DNA of 7,332 bases from positions 1 through 7,332 of the forward strand of contig CBDUYD010000145.1 of assembly GCA_965371355.1 (NCBI GenBank). Reading direction: 5' to 3'. The position numbers and the translations under genes are program-made. Positions 5,363 to 7,332 of this stretch are shown piece after piece. The notes beneath the pieces were generated by a model. That model was not told where the DNA came from. It saw nothing but the letters and a program-made list of their open reading frames with translations, and ran no database searches. The stretch's first letter is position 1. Each line of letters begins with the position of its first letter. The DNA is from JASJHI01 sp965371355 (lineage in GTDB: Bacteria; Actinomycetota; Acidimicrobiia; Acidimicrobiales; Ilumatobacteraceae).

Positions 5363-7326
5363 GGTCGGTCGCCGCGGACGAGTTCGACCAGGCTCGCGGC
5401 GTCGAGGTGGAAGCGGGCGTGGATGTGGGCGGGCTTCGGATCGTGTGGCATGAACTTGGTCGGCAGACCGAGCACATCGACGGTCGTCGTCGGGTCGGCC
5501 GAGCGGACCTGATCGGCGATCGACATCCCGATGCCGCCGACGCGGACCCCGTCCTCGATGGTGATCACACGGTCGTGAGCGGCGGCGTCGGTGATCATCA
5601 CGGGATCGAGAGGTGCGCACGAGCGGGCATCCCACACGGTGATCGACACGCCCTCGTCGGCGAGCAGCCCGGCGGCCTGCTCGGCGAACTCGAGCATCCT
5701 GCCGATCGCGATGATGCAGACGCTGCCGTCGTTATGTGAGCAGCGCTTGACCAGCCGGGCCGAGAGTCCGCCGCCGACCTCGTGCTCGCCGACCTGGCGG
5801 GCCGCGCCGCGCGGGTAACGGATCACCACCGGTCCCTCGTCGGCGAGGCCGGTCGAGTCGTGCAGCATCTGGGCGAGCTCCTGCGCGCTCGACGGTGCGA
5901 GTACCCGCATGCCGGGAACCTTGGCGAGCAGCGCCATGTCGTAGACGCCGTGGTGGCTGGCGCCGTCGGGTCCGGTGACGCCCGCGCGATCGAGGCAGAA
6001 GACCACGGGGAGGCGGTGGAGGGCAACGTCGTACACGATCTGGTCCCACGCCCGATTGAGGAAGGTCGAGTAGATCGCGACGACCGGGCGCAGTCCACCC
6101 ATCGCCATTCCGGCCGCGCCGGTGACCGCGTGCTGTTCGGCGATGCCGACATCGAAGAAGCGATCGGGGAACCGCTCCTGGAACGGCAGCAGACCGGTCG
6201 GGCCTGGCATCGCCGCCGTGATCGCGACGATGCGGTCGTCGGCCTCGGCCTCCTTGATGATCGCATCGGCGAACGTCTGGGTGTATCCGGTGGTGACGGC
6301 CTTGGGCGGTCCGACGAGCGGGTCGAACACCGGTGCGTCGTGGAGGTGCTTCTCGTCGTCGTCCTCCGCGGGCGAGTACCCGCGGCCCTTCTGCGTGAGC
6401 ACGTGGACGAGGATCGGGCCCTCGGCCGACAACTCGATCGCGTTCCGGAGTGCGTGCTCCATCTCCTCGACGTCGTGCCCGTCGATCGGGCCGACGTAGC
6501 GGACGCCGAGCGCCTCGAAGAACGACGGGGGCTGGAGGAACTCGCGGACACCTGCCTTGAACGCATCCATCGCCGAGCCCGCCTGGTGCCCCACGACGGG
6601 AAGGTGCGCGAGGACGTCCTCGAGACGCCGTTGGCGACGCACGTAGACCGGGTTGAGACGGATGTCGGTGAGGGCATGCGACAAACGGTCGGTGACGCGG
6701 TCGCTGATGCTCGCCTGTGCCGACTCGTGGTCGGTGGCCTCGGATGCCGCGACGCTCATGCTGTCGGCCGACAGGTTCGACACGGTCGGGGCGTACGAGC
6801 GCCCGTTGTCGTTGAGCACGATGATCACGCGCTTGGCGCCGTGGCCGATGTTGTTCAGTGCCTCGTATGCCATCCCGCCGGTCATCGATCCGTCGCCGAT
6901 CACGGCGACGATGTGGCGGTGCGGGTCGGTTCCGAGATCGCGGGCGACCGCCATGCCGTAGGCGTAGGACAGGCTCGTCGACGCGTGACTGTTCTCGACG
7001 TAGTCGTGTTCGGATTCCTCGCGGCTCGGGTACCCCGAGAGTCCTCCCGCCTGCCGGAGCCCCTCGAACTGTGCCTGTCGGCCGGTGACGATCTTGTGGA
7101 CGTACGCCTGATGGCCCGTGTCCCACAGGATGGCATCGGTCGGCGACTCGAACACCCGGTGCAGCGCGAGCGTCAGTTCGACCGCGCCGAGGTTCGATCC
7201 GAGGTGCCCTCCGGTCTCGGAGACGGCGGACACGACGAAGTCGCGGATCTCCCCGGCCAGCTCGCGGAGTTCGTCGTAGGAGAGCCCGCGGAGGTCGGCG
7301 GGCTCGCTGACCCGTTCGAGATACAT
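5359..7326 (-). CDS. dxs: 1-deoxy-D-xylulose-5-phosphate synthase
   Basis: A 655-residue cytoplasmic thiamine-diphosphate enzyme that condenses pyruvate and glyceraldehyde 3-phosphate to DXP, the first step of the MEP isoprenoid pathway and a precursor for thiamine and, in some bacteria, PLP. The transketolase-like domains run in order. The N-terminal TPP domain has H41 in GGHLGSNLG, GDGSMTGG (144-151) and the N in LNDNGRS (171-177). The pyrimidine domain has E397 in GIAEQHAV, STFLNRAWDQ (420-429), and D454 and H458 in GPDGASHHG. The C-terminal domain ends in GLPTKFMPHDP (620-630). All recognised catalytic residues are present. Residues about 185-222 form an Ala/Ser-rich stretch longer than in E. 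coli Dxs. The start ATG at 7326 gives the usual N-terminus (LERVSEPADLRGLS). Only 6 bases lie upstream, so the promoter and any earlier gene of the operon are out of view. The stop overlaps the following crotonase start by 4 nt. Confidence 0.97.
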   Translation of the reverse strand: MYLERVSEPADLRGLSYDELRELAGEIRDFVVSAVSETGGHLGSNLGAVELTLALHRVFESPTDAILWDTGHQAYVHKIVTGRQAQFEGLRQAGGLSGYPSREESEHDYVENSHASTSLSYAYGMAVARDLGTDPHRHIVAVIGDGSMTGGMAYEALNNIGHGAKRVIIVLNDNGRSYAPTVSNLSADSMSVAASEATDHESAQASISDRVTDRLSHALTDIRLNPVYVRRQRRLEDVLAHLPVVGHQAGSAMDAFKAGVREFLQPPSFFEALGVRYVGPIDGHDVEEMEHALRNAIELSAEGPILVHVLTQKGRGYSPAEDDDEKHLHDAPVFDPLVGPPKAVTTGYTQTFADAIIKEAEADDRIVAITAAMPGPTGLLPFQERFPDRFFDVGIAEQHAVTGAAGMAMGGLRPVVAIYSTFLNRAWDQIVYDVALHRLPVVFCLDRAGVTGPDGASHHGVYDMALLAKVPGMRVLAPSSAQELAQMLHDSTGLADEGPVVIRYPRGAARQVGEHEVGGGLSARLVKRCSHNDGSVCIIAIGRMLEFAEQAAGLLADEGVSITVWDARSCAPLDPVMITDAAAHDRVITIEDGVRVGGIGMSIADQVRSADPTTTVDVLGLPTKFMPHDPKPAHIHARFHLDAASLVELVRGDRP

Positions 7327-7332
7327 GCGGAC

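Noticed and set aside
5732..7126. 464-codon minus-strand frame inside dxs
   Set aside because: Low-complexity Arg/Pro/Gly translation in a different frame from the clearly genuine Dxs protein.
1..7332. Search for tRNA/rRNA genes, CRISPR arrays, insertion sequences, riboswitches and prophage or defence genes
   Set aside because: No repeat-spacer pattern, transposase, cloverleaf or long non-coding stretch is visible. Nearly every base is within a recognisable housekeeping or accessory metabolic gene.

Overview
This 7.3-kb, high-GC window looks like an ordinary chromosomal segment of an actinobacterium. The evidence is strong G/C bias at third codon positions, an F420/FMN-type luciferase-like oxidoreductase, an IMPase-type histidinol-phosphatase of the actinobacterial kind, and promoter-like hexamers placed 6-7 nt upstream of several start codons, as in leaderless transcripts. 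Proteins of this flavour occur in Acidimicrobiia (Ilumatobacter-like), but I cannot place the organism below phylum from sequence reading alone. There are no RNA genes, insertion sequences, CRISPR arrays or attachment sites. Coding density is very high and no gene-free stretch exceeds 90 bases.

Layout. (1) 9-615, minus strand: a small DUF2277 protein, then a cysteine-free ArsR-type repressor of the kind usually paired with an SRPBCC/AHSA1 gene. That partner, if present, would lie just off the left edge. A 6-4-6 inverted repeat sits at the repressor's own promoter. (2) 702-2559, plus strand: a luciferase-like flavin oxidoreductase, divergent from DUF2277 across an 86-bp spacer that carries a 7-1-7 inverted repeat. 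It is followed by a CDF-family metal efflux protein whose putative promoter overlaps the upstream stop codon and whose start is covered by a 7-5-7 inverted repeat. (3) 2563-7326, minus strand: a tight cluster transcribed right to left, dxs, a crotonase-fold protein, hisN and a Cys/Met-metabolism PLP enzyme. The first three overlap by 4 nt each (GTGA, then ATGA), so they are probably one operon with coupled translation. The PLP gene follows after 29 nt and may have its own promoter.

How the genes work together. Dxs supplies DXP for isoprenoid, thiamine and PLP precursors, HisN makes histidinol, and the PLP enzyme handles sulfur amino acids. Cluster 3 is thus a housekeeping biosynthesis group with an unassigned crotonase inside it. 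The CDF and PLP genes converge with only 3 nt between their stop codons, and a hairpin covers both stops.

I did not find a convincing new multi-gene system. The observations most worth checking are the repeated leaderless promoter geometry with inverted repeats at matching places, the crotonase lacking both canonical catalytic glutamates, and the extended loop in Dxs.
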